DNA from: Symbiodinium natans | Lineage: Eukaryota; Sar; Dinophyceae; Suessiales; Symbiodiniaceae | Assembly (NCBI GenBank): GCA_905221605.1 | Contig: CAJNDS010002393.1 | Span: 200,001 to 233,500 of the forward strand | Direction of reading: 5' to 3' | Length of the DNA stretch: 33,500 nucleotides | Part shown: piece after piece, positions 1 through 10,214 of the stretch | How the letters are laid out: the number at the start of each line of letters is the position of its first letter | Numbering within the stretch: position 1 is the first letter of the stretch | Translations under genes and position numbers: made by a program | Notes under the pieces: model-generated | Databases searched by the model: none | What the model saw: only the letters and a program-made list of their open reading frames with translations | What the model was told of the DNA's origin: nothing

Positions 1-21
1 AAGCCGTTGGCCTGGTGTGTT

Positions 22-50
22 GGGGGGGGGGGGGGGGGGGACGGGGGGGG
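22..50. repeat. G homopolymer tract
   Basis: Nineteen G, then AC, then eight G. It is a potential quadruplex and a frequent sequencing or assembly weak point. Nothing coding touches it. Confidence 0.9.
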
Positions 51-60
51 TGTCTGGAAT

Positions 61-960
61 TCAGTCCGAAGTTCGGAGAAGACTCCTGGGATCGACAGGC
101 TGGGGTTTAGGGTCATAGGGTCCTGAGCATTGGGTGCAGGTCTTGAACCTGCATCCTTTTTCAATTTCAGGTAGTTTCTGTATACCGCTAGCACTCAAAA
201 GCCTTTACGAATCGCCACAAGAACGTTTAAACAGGGTCGCGGGCTTTAGGGGTTTGCGGCCTCAATTGGGCCAACTTGGGCCTAAACTTTAGACACTAAG
301 CCGCTAGCAGCCCACTCAGTGCCACTCAGTGTTCGCAACTTGTTTAAAAAGGAACGACGCATTTACTTTGAACTCGTCGTAGTATGGGGGGAACGTGGCG
401 CTAGCTATTCCCGACGTGGCTGCGCCTGCATCCCCAAAGCCACGCATGCTGAGAATCCCTAAGTAGCCAAAGTTGAGCCAAAGTTGGCGACAGCAAACAT
501 CTAAGGGTAGCCCTTGGGTTGTTTGGGGACTATAGGTCCCCTTCTGAGGGCCCATACTAAGGGACCATGTAACTTCCCTAAGATTCCCTAAGAAAACAGC
601 AGGTCCGGCAAAGGAGGCAGTCTGCCACTTTGGCAAGCATGAAGCAGGCCGCGGGTCTAGGGGGTCTAGGGTTCAGCGCCTGTCTTCCGCGATTGGGTTG
701 TGGGGTACTAGATCACAAGCAGCTGGTCTCTGAATGTTGTTTTTTCTGCCCCACGTGTGGCATGGGCCGTGGCTTTCTTTTTGCATAGCCGTCGCGGGCG
801 GCTTTGTTGGAACTTTCAAGCTAGGCTTCCGGTTGCCCCATTTTTTGAACAGGACCTGCCAAACTACTATTGATGCCCAATCTCCCCTGAATAAACTAAG
901 GCAGGTAAGGGCTACTCACCACGAGATTTTGTTAAGGGCTCGAACTAGCTTGCGTCCCTA
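61..960. other. No supported gene; unique sequence
   Basis: Short open frames here have no coding-like composition or recognisable motif. A stretch near 535-600 (GGGACCATGTAACTTCC and neighbours) resembles the ends of the fold-back family described at 1303-1386, but I could not define a full copy. Weak TTTAGGG-like words occur near 100-120 and 650-670. Confidence 0.5.
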
Positions 961-970
961 GATGTTTTTG

Positions 971-1222
971 GCCCTACGCCCTCAGCCCTAAACCCTAAGC
1001 CCTGCACACTAAGCCCTAAACCCTAGCCCTAAACCCTAAACCATCCTAAAAGCTCTCCAGTAGCCTTGCCAAAGCTGCGCATCAGACGGGTCACCTCAAC
1101 ACATGCTGGTGGATGCCAATCCCCCAGTAGCCAAGCCAGCTTTGCCCTTCCCTACACCCGAATCTCCCAAGCCCTAAACCCTGAACCCTAAGCCCTAGGC
1201 CCTGGGCCCTAAACCCTAACCC
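971..1222 (-). repeat. Degenerate CCCTAAA telomere-like tracts
   Basis: Two degenerate CCCTAAA runs (971-1042 and 1169-1222, variants CCCTAAG, CCCTGAA, CCCTAGG) flank about 125 bp of unique sequence. On the minus strand the unique part is open over roughly 22 codons, including VEVTRLMRSFGKATGELL, so it may be a further exon shard. That reading is weak. Confidence 0.7.
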
Positions 1223-1302
1223 GTACCGAAAAGCGTTCTTCTCTAAATGATGCTACCTCTTGCTCCGAGTCTAACGCGCTTTAGAGCGGCCCAGAAGGTA
1301 CA

Positions 1303-1386
1303 TGGGTAGTTCTCTATATCTTAGGGTCCCTTTTGGGATCCCTTTTTCAGGGTACCCAAAGTGACCCTAATGTAGGAAGCTACCCA
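1303..1386. mobile_element. Small fold-back (MITE-like) element, family 1, copy A
   Basis: The left end begins TGGGTAGTTCTCTATATCTT and runs into AGGGTCCC; the right end is its imperfect inverted copy (GTGACCCTAATGTAGGAAGCTACCCA). Total length is 84 bp with no coding capacity. The same end sequence recurs at 29565-29664, 23849-23929 and 26508-26606. No clear target duplication was found. Confidence 0.6.
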
Positions 1387-1900
1387 CATACAGCCCTGTA
1401 GCCTCTACGGGCTGGAGTGCCCGTCGACCCGTTGCCAGGCTTTCCAGCTGGAGGATCTGCGCACTGACGATTGTACGGGGTCGGAAGAAAAGGAATGGTA
1501 TTCCCTTATGGCCCCTTTATAAGTATAGAAAAAACCCAAAACCCTACTCTACAGATTAAGGCAACTATAGCACTAGTTTGAGGTTGGTGCTTGCACCTTT
1601 GGAGGTGTTTGAAGGTTGTTTCCCTTAAGTCAGAATCCCCATCTGAGACATTGACAAGAAGAATCTGAGACCTCCTTTCGCGATTGGCAACCGGCACACA
1701 TGTGTTTATGACGCTGTACTAGTAATGAGGGAGGTACTTATGGGGACGCTTGCTTTTCGTTTGCTTGGCGCAGTTGTTTTTGTTGTGATTGTTTCCCCCT
1801 TCAAGTCCTCGGCTTTCTCAGCATTCCTGACAACCTGGTAAAAGCCTGAGTAGCTAGTACAAGAAACCAAGAAAGAACGCCAGAAAGAGCACTAAAAAAG

Positions 1901-2431
1901 CCTGAACCCTAAACCCTTAACCCTCAACCTAAGCCCTAAACCGCAGTTTAAGACATCCAACGCCGACAAAGAATCAAGAATGTCTCAGGAGCACGCGGGT
2001 AAAGCAATTAAGGGTTTAGGGATTTAAGTTTTAGGGTTTTGACGCGTGGAATGTTCCCAAAAGCAGCACAGCTATTCTCAGGAAGCCACAACCACATCAA
2101 GCAAAGCTAGCAACACCAAACAAAGCTCTAGAAACAGGCAGAATGCCAAAACAAACCTAGACACCCTAAAGCCCAGAACCCCGTGAACCCTATAAACCCT
2201 AAACCGCAAAAAAAAATCCGAACTGCTCTGCCTGCTGTCTGGGTAGGATTCTGGGTTTTGGGTTTTGGGTTCAGGGTTAGGTCTGTATAAGTGCTGAGCA
2301 AAGATCTGAATGCGCTTGCCGTAGACCTGCAGCGTGGGTGGAGGACACTCGCCAGCAGACGAGGTTTGCGTTCGCAGAGGAAGAGGAGGAGGCATCGAAC
2401 CCCAAACCCTAAACCCTAAACCCTAAACCCT
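1901..2431. repeat. Mixed-orientation telomere-like tracts
   Basis: CCCTAAA-type words (1901-1942, 2160-2205, 2401-2431) alternate with TTTAGGG-type words (2011-2040, 2246-2280). The spacers are 60-150 bp. No exon could be defined confidently; open frames here mostly read the repeat itself. Confidence 0.65.
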
Positions 2432-2598
2432 ACTGCTCACTTCCTCGCCGGCTCCTACTTCGGTGTTTAGGCTGAGGGCCGTAAACCTTAAAGATGGAAT
2501 CCATGGACCCCCCCCAACCCTTAAACCCTAAACCCACAAGACGCCCTCTGACGATGTCAGCTGTTTTTTCGGGTTAGGGCTTGTCAGTATAGTAGAAG

Positions 2599-2688
2599 CC
2601 AAAAAGTTGGAAACTCAATAGCCTCAATCCCTAAGAGTAAAGTATAGGGAATCCCCTATTTGTCCTCAAAAGGGTTTCCAACTTTTGG
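2599..2688. mobile_element. Small fold-back element
   Basis: CCAAAAAGTTGGAAAC at 2599-2614 is matched by its inverted copy GTTTCCAACTTTTGG at 2674-2688, one base shorter in the T run. It ends directly against a TTTAGGG tract. It shares the AGTTGGAA core with the fold-back at 32099-32223. Confidence 0.55.
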
Positions 2689-2689
2689 A

Positions 2690-3075
2690 GTTTAGGGTTT
2701 AGGGTTTAGGGCTAGGGTTTAGGCTTCAGGGGTTCGGGTTTACGTTTCGGTTCCCAGCGGCAGGTCGTCGACACGCCAATTCTGCAGTCGCCATCGAAGC
2801 TTTGGTAATACGCTGTTTAGGGCTTAGGGTTTAGGGTTTAGGGCTTAGGGTTTAGGGTTTAGGGTTCAGGGTTTAGGGTTTAGGGTTCAGGGTCCAGGGT
2901 TCAGGGGTTAGGGTTTAGGGTTTAGGGTTGCTGCTGTGGTCGGGGGTTCAGGGTTGTAGGGCTCGCCTGTTCTGGAATTTCGGGGTTCAAGGGTTTGGGT
3001 CCAACATGCTCCACTGGCGCAGCCCTGACCCCGTAGAGGGTTTAGGGTTTAGGGCTTAGGGTAAGCCCTAAACCC
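2690..3075 (+). repeat. TTTAGGG tracts with an inverted junction
   Basis: TTTAGGG runs occupy 2690-2750 and 2815-2929, and degenerate repeats follow. At 3037-3075 the orientation flips within a few bases (AGGGCTTAGGGTAAGCCCTA), giving a short head-to-head arrangement. Confidence 0.8.
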
Positions 3076-3377
3076 GTGAAGCTTAGGAATACCAACAAGA
3101 TGTTGGAAGTTCCTGACATTGGCAAGACTTGGCTGATCAGGCCAGGGGCTATGAGAGGGTTTCCAAGGTTTGGGGGTCCAGGATTGAGACTCAGGAATGC
3201 GTTGGTTCAGGGTTCAGGATTTAAGGATTAGGGTTTGGGGTTTGCGGTTGCAGTTCAGAAGTTTTCGGGTTCAAGAGTTATAGGGATCAAGAGTTTGATT
3301 GGGGCTTGGGGCGCAGCCGGGGAATATTTTCTGTGGCTTCACACTAGCCTTTATAAATCTCGGATCTTGGAAAGTCA

Positions 3378-3488
3378 CGGGGAAGGGGGTGGGGGGGTCG
3401 GGGCGGGGGTGGTGGGTGCGGGGTGGGGGGTGTGGGGGGTGGGATGGGTGTTGTATTATATTATGTATATATATATATATATATATAT
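3378..3488. repeat. G-rich stretch and AT microsatellite
   Basis: A G/T-rich stretch at about 3378-3450 is followed by (AT)n at 3465-3488. A second (AT)n lies at 3570-3586. Overlapping open frames here translate low-complexity glycine or Tyr-Ile runs and are not genes. Confidence 0.85.
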
Positions 3489-3612
3489 TGGAAATCCGAG
3501 ATATTCCAGATATTCTACATGTTTAAGAATCTGTTAAGCAAGATGGTGGATCACAGGAGGCTCTGCTACCATATATATATATATATGTGCACTACAATAA
3601 AATATGCTTTTG

Positions 3613-4356
3613 CCTAAACCTTAACCCCTAAACCCCGAAACCCTAAACCGCTGAAATCCCTAAACCCTCAACCCTCTAACCCCTCAACCAGGGGCCGCAC
3701 ATCCGGCCCAGAAGTGGCGAAGCATAAGGGTGCTGCGCGAACACCTCTCTCCACCGCAACCCTGCGATCGCCGAAAGCGCAGCTCGACTCCAGAAGGGGA
3801 AGGGTGAAAGGCTTAATTAGGCTTTGGGAGTTTCATTCAGGGTTTAGGGATTTTGGGGTTTGGCGTTTAGGGTGTAGGGCTTTTCGGGGTTTAGGGTATT
3901 TGGGGTTGCTGGATTTCGGTTAGGTTACAGGGCGCCTTCTAGGGAGCGGAAAGGTGCACGTTATGCAACCATCATGCATTGCAATGCTGCTTATCTATCC
4001 CTGAGAATACAATGTCACTGAATGTCTCGTCTGCCAAACGTCTCGCCTTGCTGCCTCACTGTCGCTCATGTTGCCACTACTGACGCTACCACCGAATGCA
4101 CCAATGAGATATCCACAAAGACAAGCATGAGGACGTCGACGAGTAAGGAGAAGAAGCAACTAAGTCTACTGGCAAGACGCTCTTCTTCCAGAGCATACGG
4201 TCGCGGTAGCAATGCAGCTGGCTAACATGACTCAAGGTGGTCGGATGAACAGTGTGTGCTCGGGATGTTTGGCCGAGCCGCTTTTCGAGGTGGGATATCG
4301 GGCCTTAAAGCACATCATGCCATCCATCTCATGCACACCGGAACGACCCCCTGGTT
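3613..4356. other. Telomere-like words and unique sequence, no supported gene
   Basis: CCCTAAA-type words at 3613-3690 and TTTAGGG-type words at 3838-3930 bracket a 150-bp unique shard (3700-3830). A 67-codon plus-strand frame at 4022-4225 is Ser/Thr-rich with no motif. I do not call a gene here. Confidence 0.4.
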
Positions 4357-4442
4357 CTGAGTAGGGGATGAGGGAATTAGGGGCCTACTGTAAGGGATTA
4401 CAGGAACCCCCCTTCCCTCATTCCCTACTAAGAGCCAGCCAG
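4357..4442. mobile_element. Small fold-back element
   Basis: AGTAGGGGATGAGGGAA at 4360-4376 is mirrored by TTCCCTCATTCCCTACT at 4423-4439 with one mismatch. The pairing extends about three bases outward at each end with another mismatch. The middle is about 46 bp. No target duplication is evident. Confidence 0.6.
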
Positions 4443-4950
4443 AACGAAGCCCTAGTAAGGACATGGTCGTCAGCCTCGACACCAGTGCGAGAAGCTCAGG
4501 GCGAAAGGGCGGCTCAGACCGTTGTTCTACGACTGTACTACTCTATTTCTACACAATCTCACAGTCTTGTTGTAAAACCGTATAATACATGTTTTTGCTA
4601 TTATGCATAATATTATCTTAAGATGGAATGCTCATCATAACGAGAATCAGCAAGCGTTTCACAAAAGATGTCCCCAAGAGGTTGTCGCAGAACAGCTTTC
4701 TTTTGAAAAGGCATCGAGAAGCTCCTAAACAGCAGGAGTCCTTTGTTGGTTCTCTGCAGTTCCAAGTCCAAGCCCCAAAGCCTAAACCTCACAAAGCCAT
4801 ACCGCCCCCCAAACACTAGGACCCCAAACCCAAAACCATTTCTGAGGGTAATTTCATGGGTTCTGATGTGTGGGCCCTTAATTTGTTTGGGTAGGGGTAC
4901 CCTTTCAAGGGCCAATAATATAAAGGGACCATGAAGCTACCTACCCCTAA

Positions 4951-5003
4951 GGGTCCATGTACCCTTCAATGCCCAAGTATATACTATATTCGTACATGGA
5001 CCC
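4951..5003. repeat. Perfect 12-bp inverted repeat
   Basis: GGGTCCATGTAC at 4951-4962 is the exact reverse complement of 4992-5003. The left arm and its neighbour (GGTCCATGTACC then TTCAATGCC) recur near 9930-9952 as GGTCCATGTACCTTCAGTGCC split over two words, so it is a dispersed fold-back repeat. Confidence 0.55.
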
Positions 5004-5032
5004 TTTGGGTAAGAAACCCAAAGCCATCCCAA

Positions 5033-5129
5033 TCCCTAAACCCTAAGCCCGAAGCCCTAAGCCCTAAACCCTAAACCCTAAGCCCTAAACCCTAAACCCT
5101 AAACCCTTAACCCTTAACCCTAAACCCTC
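5033..5129 (-). repeat. CCCTAAA tract
   Basis: About 14 units of CCCTAAA with CCCTAAG and CCCTTAA variants. It lies directly upstream of the candidate exon at 5156. Confidence 0.85.
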
Positions 5130-5155
5130 ACCTACATCCTTGCAGCAGGTTGCAG

Positions 5156-5220
5156 GAGCCTTTGCCAGGCCCAAGACCTGCCAGAGACTCGGACGATGAA
5201 ACGCTGGAGGCCCATCTTGG
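5156..5220 (+). CDS. Candidate internal exon
   Basis: After TTGCAG the sequence is open for 21 codons plus two bases (starts EPLPGPRPARDSDDE, an acidic/proline-rich composition). It ends at a GT that begins GTTTAGG. The next candidate exon at 5391 starts with one base, so the phases agree and the joined frame stays open. The implied intron (5221-5390) is 170 bp and mostly CCCTAAA repeat. Product unknown. Confidence 0.4.
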
Positions 5221-5256
5221 GTTTAGGATGAACGTGAAACCTGGGGAGCACCCGAG

Positions 5257-5383
5257 CTCTAAACCTTAAACCCTAAACCCTAAACCCTAAACCCTAAACC
5301 CTAAACCCCAAACCCCAAACCCCAAACCCCAAACCCTAAACCCTAAACCTTAAACCCTAAACCCTTGCCCTAAACCCTAAACT
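5257..5383 (-). repeat. CCCTAAA tract
   Basis: About 17 units, including a run of CCCCAAA variants. It makes up most of the implied intron 5221-5390. Confidence 0.9.
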
Positions 5384-5390
5384 CTGGGAG

Positions 5391-5494
5391 GTGCTTCGCG
5401 AAGCCATGGCCCAGAATTCCGGAAGGATGGCGGCCAGACAGGCCAAGCCTTCTAAGAGGTTCTCACGAAATGGCAATGATGGTCCCTTTTGCAG
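5391..5494 (+). CDS. Candidate internal exon
   Basis: Follows CTGGGAG and ends GCAG before GTTTAGG. In the phase demanded by the preceding candidate exon it is open throughout (begins CFAKPWPRIPEGWRPD). A second frame (VLREAMAQNSGRMAARQ) is also open, so the frame is not settled. No domain recognised. Confidence 0.4.
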
Positions 5495-5851
5495 GTTTAG
5501 GATTGAGGGTTGAGGGTTTAGGGTTCAGGGTTTTTAGGGTTTAGGATTTAGGGATCCTGTTCTCGGAGATTCAGGGCCTTTGTTGCGGCAGACTGTATGG
5601 GTAGTTCGAAAGCAAGGACGCCGAAAAGGACCCGACCCGAATTTTTGGGGAACTACCCGTGTACATGTATGCATATAAATATACACACATATAGGGCACT
5701 CCGAAAAGGGCCCGTGAAGAGCTGGATTGACAAGTGAGTTGTGTGGTGTAGCGATGCGACGATGGCAAAGAGGGGGATGAGGATGATGACTTTGATGATG
5801 AGGATGGTTTAGGGTGTAGGGAGGAGGGTGTAGGGATTAGGGATTAGGGAG
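5495..5851 (+). repeat. TTTAGGG-type tracts and spacer
   Basis: Degenerate TTTAGGG repeats at 5495-5551 and 5806-5850 surround 250 bp of unique sequence with no convincing open frame. Confidence 0.65.
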
Positions 5852-6091
5852 CGCGCTGCCACATGCGTGCAGCAGCGCAGCGGAAGTGCAGACCTGCTTT
5901 GTCACAGCCGGAATCCTTACCATTGACCATTGGAGACATATAACACTGCCTCTATCCTAAAGACCCTAGGCCCTAAACCCTAGCTAAACCCTAAAACCCC
6001 TAAGCCCTTACTAAAACCTAGCTAAACCCGAGCTCCACCCAGAAACCCCCTAAGCCCTTGAAACCCTCAATGCTGCGTGCTCCCACACCAG

Positions 6092-6182
6092 CGCATTGGA
6101 CCTGGAGTGGGAGTGCTGGCTCCTAGTCCGAAGCATCTCCGGTACATCGAGGTGCCAAGTCTGTCTGTGGTTGAGAAGAAAA
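6092..6182 (+). CDS. Candidate internal exon, possibly LRR-like
   Basis: Follows CACCAG and is open for 30 codons plus one base, ending at AAAA before GTTTAGG. The peptide includes SPKHLRYIEVPSLSVVEKK, whose hydrophobic spacing resembles a leucine-rich repeat. Its phase does not match the exon at 5391, so an exon between them would be missing. CCCTAAA-type words lie upstream (5957-6070). Confidence 0.35.
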
Positions 6183-6520
6183 GTTTAGGATTTAGGGTTC
6201 AGGGTTAAGGGCTTATCGGGTTCATAGCGCACAGGGCCGCCTGGGTTTGGAGATTTTGTCAGGGACTTCTGGGGTTTTGGTTGAAAGAGTTCAGCGTATC
6301 TTGGGTTGCTGAAGATTGCCCAACTGTCTACTCTTTTGTTGACTTCGTCGTTTAGGCTCGGGGGCTGGCAGGTTCGTGCGTTGCTCCTGGTGCCGACATT
6401 GTCATGCGCTCGTACGTAATGCGGTTTAGGGTTCAGAGTCCAGGGTATACATGAGCATGCTGACAGTGGCTGCCGAGGAAGCTGGCTGTTTATCAATGAC
6501 TTTGGCGGTGCGAAGATGAG

Positions 6521-6780
6521 ATTTTGAAGGTGTTCTTGTGGTGCTGCTCATATTTCTTGTGTGCGTTGTACAGACTCTGGCGAACACAGGCATCCAGATT
6601 TTTTACCCTTCAACTGCCGAACTTGATGCTCAGCAGCATCAAGAAGCTTGCCTGCGTCAGATGGCCCTACCCACAGGCTGCCCAAGTGCCTTTGGGGCAG
6701 CCTGCGCACCGTTGGCCGGGTGTGGGGCACACTGTGAGGTTCTGGGCGATAACCCAAACTGGAGTCTGGTTTGCTGGTGA
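6521..6780 (+). CDS. Candidate exon: hydrophobic segment plus cysteine-rich tail
   Basis: One frame is open from an upstream stop at 6517-6519 to a TGA at 6778-6780. It starts with a hydrophobic stretch (VLVVLLIFLVCVVQTLA) resembling a signal peptide or membrane anchor. A region with six cysteines follows, including CGAHCEVLG. No ATG lies in frame upstream of the hydrophobic part, so it would have to be an internal exon. Another overlapping frame (from 6524) is equally long, which lowers confidence. Confidence 0.3.
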
Positions 6781-6789
6781 TGCCTCGGG

Positions 6790-7520
6790 ATCCCTTCTGG
6801 CCAACGTGCCACGCACTTTGTGCACATGACAGTGGGGCGATGCGCTACTGCGCTCACTGGGGGATCCCGCCGCAAAGCTTCTTAGCTTGACGGCTCGCAG
6901 TGTTATCAGGGGAGGCCAGGTTGCTGGAGCAGATGGCGGATGTCACACAGGGCCGTGTTCTATCTAGTCCCAACAAATGTCGCAGATGACCGGTGACGGC
7001 TGACTAGTCAGCCGCGCTTCACTAGCGGACAAGCAAGCAAGTAGCCCAAAACCGACACAACCCCGAACCCCTGAAAGCCCTGAAGAAGAAGCGGGCCAAG
7101 GCAGACGATCAGGACCGCTCCTACTTCTGAGGGCAGGACGAAAACAAAGTAAAGAAAGCGAGCTGCACATGAGCACTTGTCAAGATGGGGGTATTTTCAA
7201 GACACCCACAAATGCCACCTCGTGGGTCCCCTCCCCCCACCGACAGAAGGGTCATTCTCCTAAACCCTAAGCTAGGGGCTTAAACAGAACGCCTGGAGAG
7301 GGGCCCTCCACCCGGAACCCAGCGAAATGGCCAGGTGCCCAGTCCGCTGGCTCTGGATAGGCCCAGGACTTCATCCTATCAGGGCTTTAGGGGGTTTAGG
7401 GCTTAGGGTTTCGAGGGTTTCGGGGGTGTCGGGAGGTTGTGGCGGGTTCAGGGTTTAGGGGTTTACCCCAAAATCCCGAAGCCTCAAAGTCCGTCCTATG
7501 AATACAGACTTTCGATTGGA
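6790..7520. other. No supported gene
   Basis: Unique sequence with a few telomere-like words (7257-7275, 7384-7470). Short open frames on both strands lack motifs. Confidence 0.45.
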
Positions 7521-7604
7521 GTTTAGGGTTCAGTGTTTAGGGCTTAGGGTTTAGGGTTTAGGGCTTTGAGTTTAGGGTTTAGGGTTTAGGGTTTAGGGTT
7601 TCGG
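7521..7604 (+). repeat. TTTAGGG tract
   Basis: About 12 units, several perfect. A unique shard of about 125 bp and then CCCTAAA-type words follow. Confidence 0.85.
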
Positions 7605-7779
7605 GCTGGAGGACCACACCTGCGCAACAGCCAACGCCGCCGTTTCTTCGAGGAGCTTCGGCGTGCTGCGAGGGTTTACGGGCTTAAAGGCTTCTTCGTC
7701 AGATCTTTCCCATATCTCAAAACCCAGAGTCCCAGACCCTGAGCCCTAATCCCTAAACCCGAAACCCGATGGAGGTTCC

Positions 7780-8300
7780 AAACGATTCCAAACTGCCCTC
7801 TCAGATTTGGTGAGATCGCTGGCTACTCAGCCAGGGATTGGGGGGTTAGCCTGCTAAGCTACCGTATTGGCAATGGTATAGGACCAATGTAAGCCATGTT
7901 GAAAAGACTTGGGGGGTTAGCTAGCTAAACTATACGCTAGCCAATAATATCCCATTCAGAACCATGCCTACCCTCGTGAAGAGCCTTCACCGCCGTCGGG
8001 GTACGTTTCCCTCAACCTTCAATCTCCTGAACCCTCAGCCTCTAATCAATGTCAACAAAAGACACTTGCAACAAGTATCTTTCCCAACCCTGACTGCAAG
8101 AAACCCCGTAAATGACGACACAACACCCACCCCGTAACTAAACCCGTAGGGCGAAATAAACCCCACGGTCAGGTGTAGAGCCCCTCTCGCCTGGCGGTAC
8201 CTTCAAGGCACCTTGGAGTATCCTGGGTGGGGGGGGGGTGGGTGGGTTGGCATTGAGGATTTGGGGGTACTGGGGTTCAACCCCAATCCCTAAACCGTAA
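7780..8300. other. Unique sequence with a short duplicated word, no gene
   Basis: GGGGGGTTAGC occurs at about 7840 and again at about 7910 in related contexts, suggesting a degenerate repeat or fold-back element. No coding shard was recognised. A (G)9 run lies near 8229. Confidence 0.4.
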
Positions 8301-8442
8301 ACCTTAAGAGCTGAGGCCCGGCATCGCAATCTGCTCGACTTACAAGGGGCCTAGGGTTAGATGAGGTCGGGTTTCTATTGCTGTTATAGGCGCCTGCACG
8401 CATGAGATCCTTACAAATATCGGTGAGTGTAGCAGTGTGTGT

Positions 8443-8539
8443 ATGTATATACGTATATATATATATATATATATACATACGTATATGTATATGTATATAC
8501 TACATATCAATTATATGTATATATTTATCTATGTTCTAC

Positions 8540-8578
<39 letters not shown>
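8443..8578. repeat. AT/GTAT microsatellite cluster
   Basis: Alternating TA runs at about 8454-8476 and 8549-8578 are joined by imperfect GTATAT sequence. Overlapping open frames only translate Tyr-Ile-Val runs. Confidence 0.9.
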
Positions 8579-8581
<3 letters not shown>

Positions 8582-8616
8582 GAGGGTGTCCTTTTTGGGG
8601 ATAGCAGTATTAGCAG

Positions 8617-8710
8617 CCCAACTTCGATACCAAAGAAGCCCAGACATCGGCCCTGTACCGGCGCCAGCATACGCAGGCCGGGAAGATGAACCCCTTCTCA
8701 GGAGGCAGCG
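8617..8710 (+). CDS. Candidate internal exon
   Basis: Follows TATTAGCAG. It is open for 31 codons plus one base, beginning PNFDTKEAQTSALYRRQ and ending NPFSGGS. The next bases are GTTTAGGG, so the donor GT would be the first two bases of the telomere-like tract. The peptide is hydrophilic and mixed in composition, as in a real protein. Product unknown. Confidence 0.45.
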
Positions 8711-8821
8711 GTTTAGGGTTTCAGGGTTTATTTAGGGTTTAGGGTTTAGGGTTTAGGGTTTAGGGTTTAGGGTTTAGGGTTTAGGGTTTAGGGTTTAGGG
8801 TTTAGGGTTTAGGGTTTAGGG
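8711..8821 (+). repeat. TTTAGGG array
   Basis: Thirteen perfect TTTAGGG units at 8731-8821 follow two imperfect ones. Degenerate TTTAGGG words continue to about 8970. Confidence 0.95.
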
Positions 8822-9122
8822 CACCGGGCTTGGAATCCAGAGATCTTAGGCTTTAGGGTTTGTAGGGTTTTCGGGCTTGCCCGTGTTTCGTGTTTAGGGT
8901 GTAATGGGTTTATAGGCTTTAGAGGGTTTCGATTGTTTAAGGGGTTTAGAGGATTAAGAGGGTTTGAGGTGTTTTGGTGGTTGTGGAACTCACCGGGGTC
9001 CTCAGGTTCAGTTGCATAGTGAGAGACGTAGTTTGGCTTGACCTGGAGACACGAGCCAAGTGACATTGGTGACATTGTAAAGATCTCCAAATAGCCCGCT
9101 GATGTAGCACCATGAGGTCCTC

Positions 9123-9153
9123 TTTTTTTTTTTTTTTTGGGGGGGGGGGGGGG
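9123..9153. repeat. T16-G15 homopolymer junction
   Basis: Sixteen T are followed directly by fifteen G. The opposite strand is C15A16. Confidence 0.9.
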
Positions 9154-9197
9154 TTGTGCGGATATGGGGGAGAGACATAACAATCGCACTGGCGAAG

Positions 9198-9281
9198 ATG
9201 CAGAAGAAGAAAAGTGGTGAGCGAAGGAGCCAGGAGTTCGACTGTTCTCAGGACAGGAGTCGCTCTACCCCTGGCACTCCC
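9198..9281 (+). CDS. Candidate exon, possibly first exon
   Basis: From ATG at 9198 the frame is open for 28 codons (MQKKKSGERRSQEFDCSQ, then Ser/Thr/Pro-rich). It stops exactly before GTTTAGGG. An in-frame stop lies at 9177-9179 and no AG falls between it and the open stretch, so an initial exon is more likely than an internal one. Confidence 0.35.
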
Positions 9282-9560
9282 GTTTAGGGTTTAGGGTTTA
9301 GGATTTAGGGTTTAGGGTTTGGGGTTTAGGGCCTAATGGAATCTGTCCAATTCATGCCCCCACGCCCGAAACCCGCGTCCTCAGAACGCCCATGCTTTCG
9401 GCTTGTACAGGGCTTAGGGCTTGGGGTTTGGGGTTTAGGCTTGGGGTTTGGAAGCGCCCAAACCGCATGTTTTAGGGTTTGGTGGTTTTGGGTGTTTGAA
9501 GCCCCAAACTTTTGGTTTAGGGCTAAGGGTTTAGGGTTTAGAGTGTAGGGTGTAGGTAAG
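9282..9560 (+). repeat. TTTAGGG-type tracts
   Basis: Near-perfect units at 9282-9331, then degenerate TTTAGGG/TTTGGGG words to about 9560. Confidence 0.75.
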
Positions 9561-9639
9561 CCAAGTGGTTGCGGAGGCCGTGCGAAGTCTTGGTACTGCC
9601 TGGTGGCAACTTGGCGGCTGCCTAGTGTCTCTGGGATCA

Positions 9640-9662
9640 GGGGGGGGGGGGGGGGGGGGGGG
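9640..9662. repeat. G23 homopolymer
   Basis: Twenty-three consecutive G, directly upstream of a CCCTAAA array. Confidence 0.95.
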
Positions 9663-9668
9663 AAGGGG

Positions 9669-9744
9669 GCCCTAAACACTAAACCCTAAACCCTAAACCC
9701 TAAACCCTAAACCCTAAGCCCTAAACCCTAAACCCTAAACCCTA
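9669..9744 (-). repeat. CCCTAAA array
   Basis: About 11 units, mostly perfect, in the opposite orientation to the arrays at 8711 and 10062. The 317 bp that follow hold no convincing gene, only a partial fold-back repeat near 9905-9960. Confidence 0.9.
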
Positions 9745-10061
9745 GCGGGGGGAGTATTCTTGGGGATGTGCCTTTGAGGGGTGCAGGGTTCAGGTTTTGG
9801 GGCTTTGGGTGGTTGTCTTGGGGGTATCCTTAAGGGTTGCAGACCCCCAAGAGATCGGCGCAGCTCGCAGCGAAAGGAGCTTGAGATATGAGACAGCCTT
9901 TGGGACCAAATGACCCCCAAAAGGGTTTTAATGGTCCATGTACCTTCAGTGCCACAGGGTATATGAACCGACCTTGGGTACCAAGGAGCAGCTTCTGTTC
10001 GTATTCACAGAATCTCCCTCAAGCCAGTAAAAGCGCAAACCCAACTTTGCTATAGCCTGCA

Positions 10062-10214
10062 TTTAGGGTTTAGGATTCAGGGTTGAGGGTTTGGGTTCAG
10101 GGTTTAGGGTTTAGGGTTTAGGGTTTAGGGTTTAGGGTTTAGGGTTTAGGGTTTAGGGTTTAGGGTTTAGGGTTTAGGGTTTAGGGTTTAGGGTTTAGGG
10201 TTTAGGGTTTAGGG
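10062..10214 (+). repeat. TTTAGGG array carrying the retroelement insertion
   Basis: The last 112 bp (10103-10214) are sixteen perfect TTTAGGG units that end exactly at the LTR boundary. The array resumes at 19061 on the other side of the element. Confidence 0.95.
10210..10214. repeat. Target-site duplication, left copy
   Basis: TAGGG here and TAGGG at 19061-19065 directly flank the two LTRs. Inside a 7-bp repeat any flank looks alike, but the phase jump (array ends on a full unit, resumes two bases into one) fits a 5-bp duplication, the length usual for LTR elements. Confidence 0.6.

Noticed and set aside
8402-8735. 95- and 98-codon frames over the AT microsatellite
   Set aside because: The Tyr-Ile runs are microsatellite translation; only the 3' part (8617-8710), in another frame, is kept as a candidate exon.
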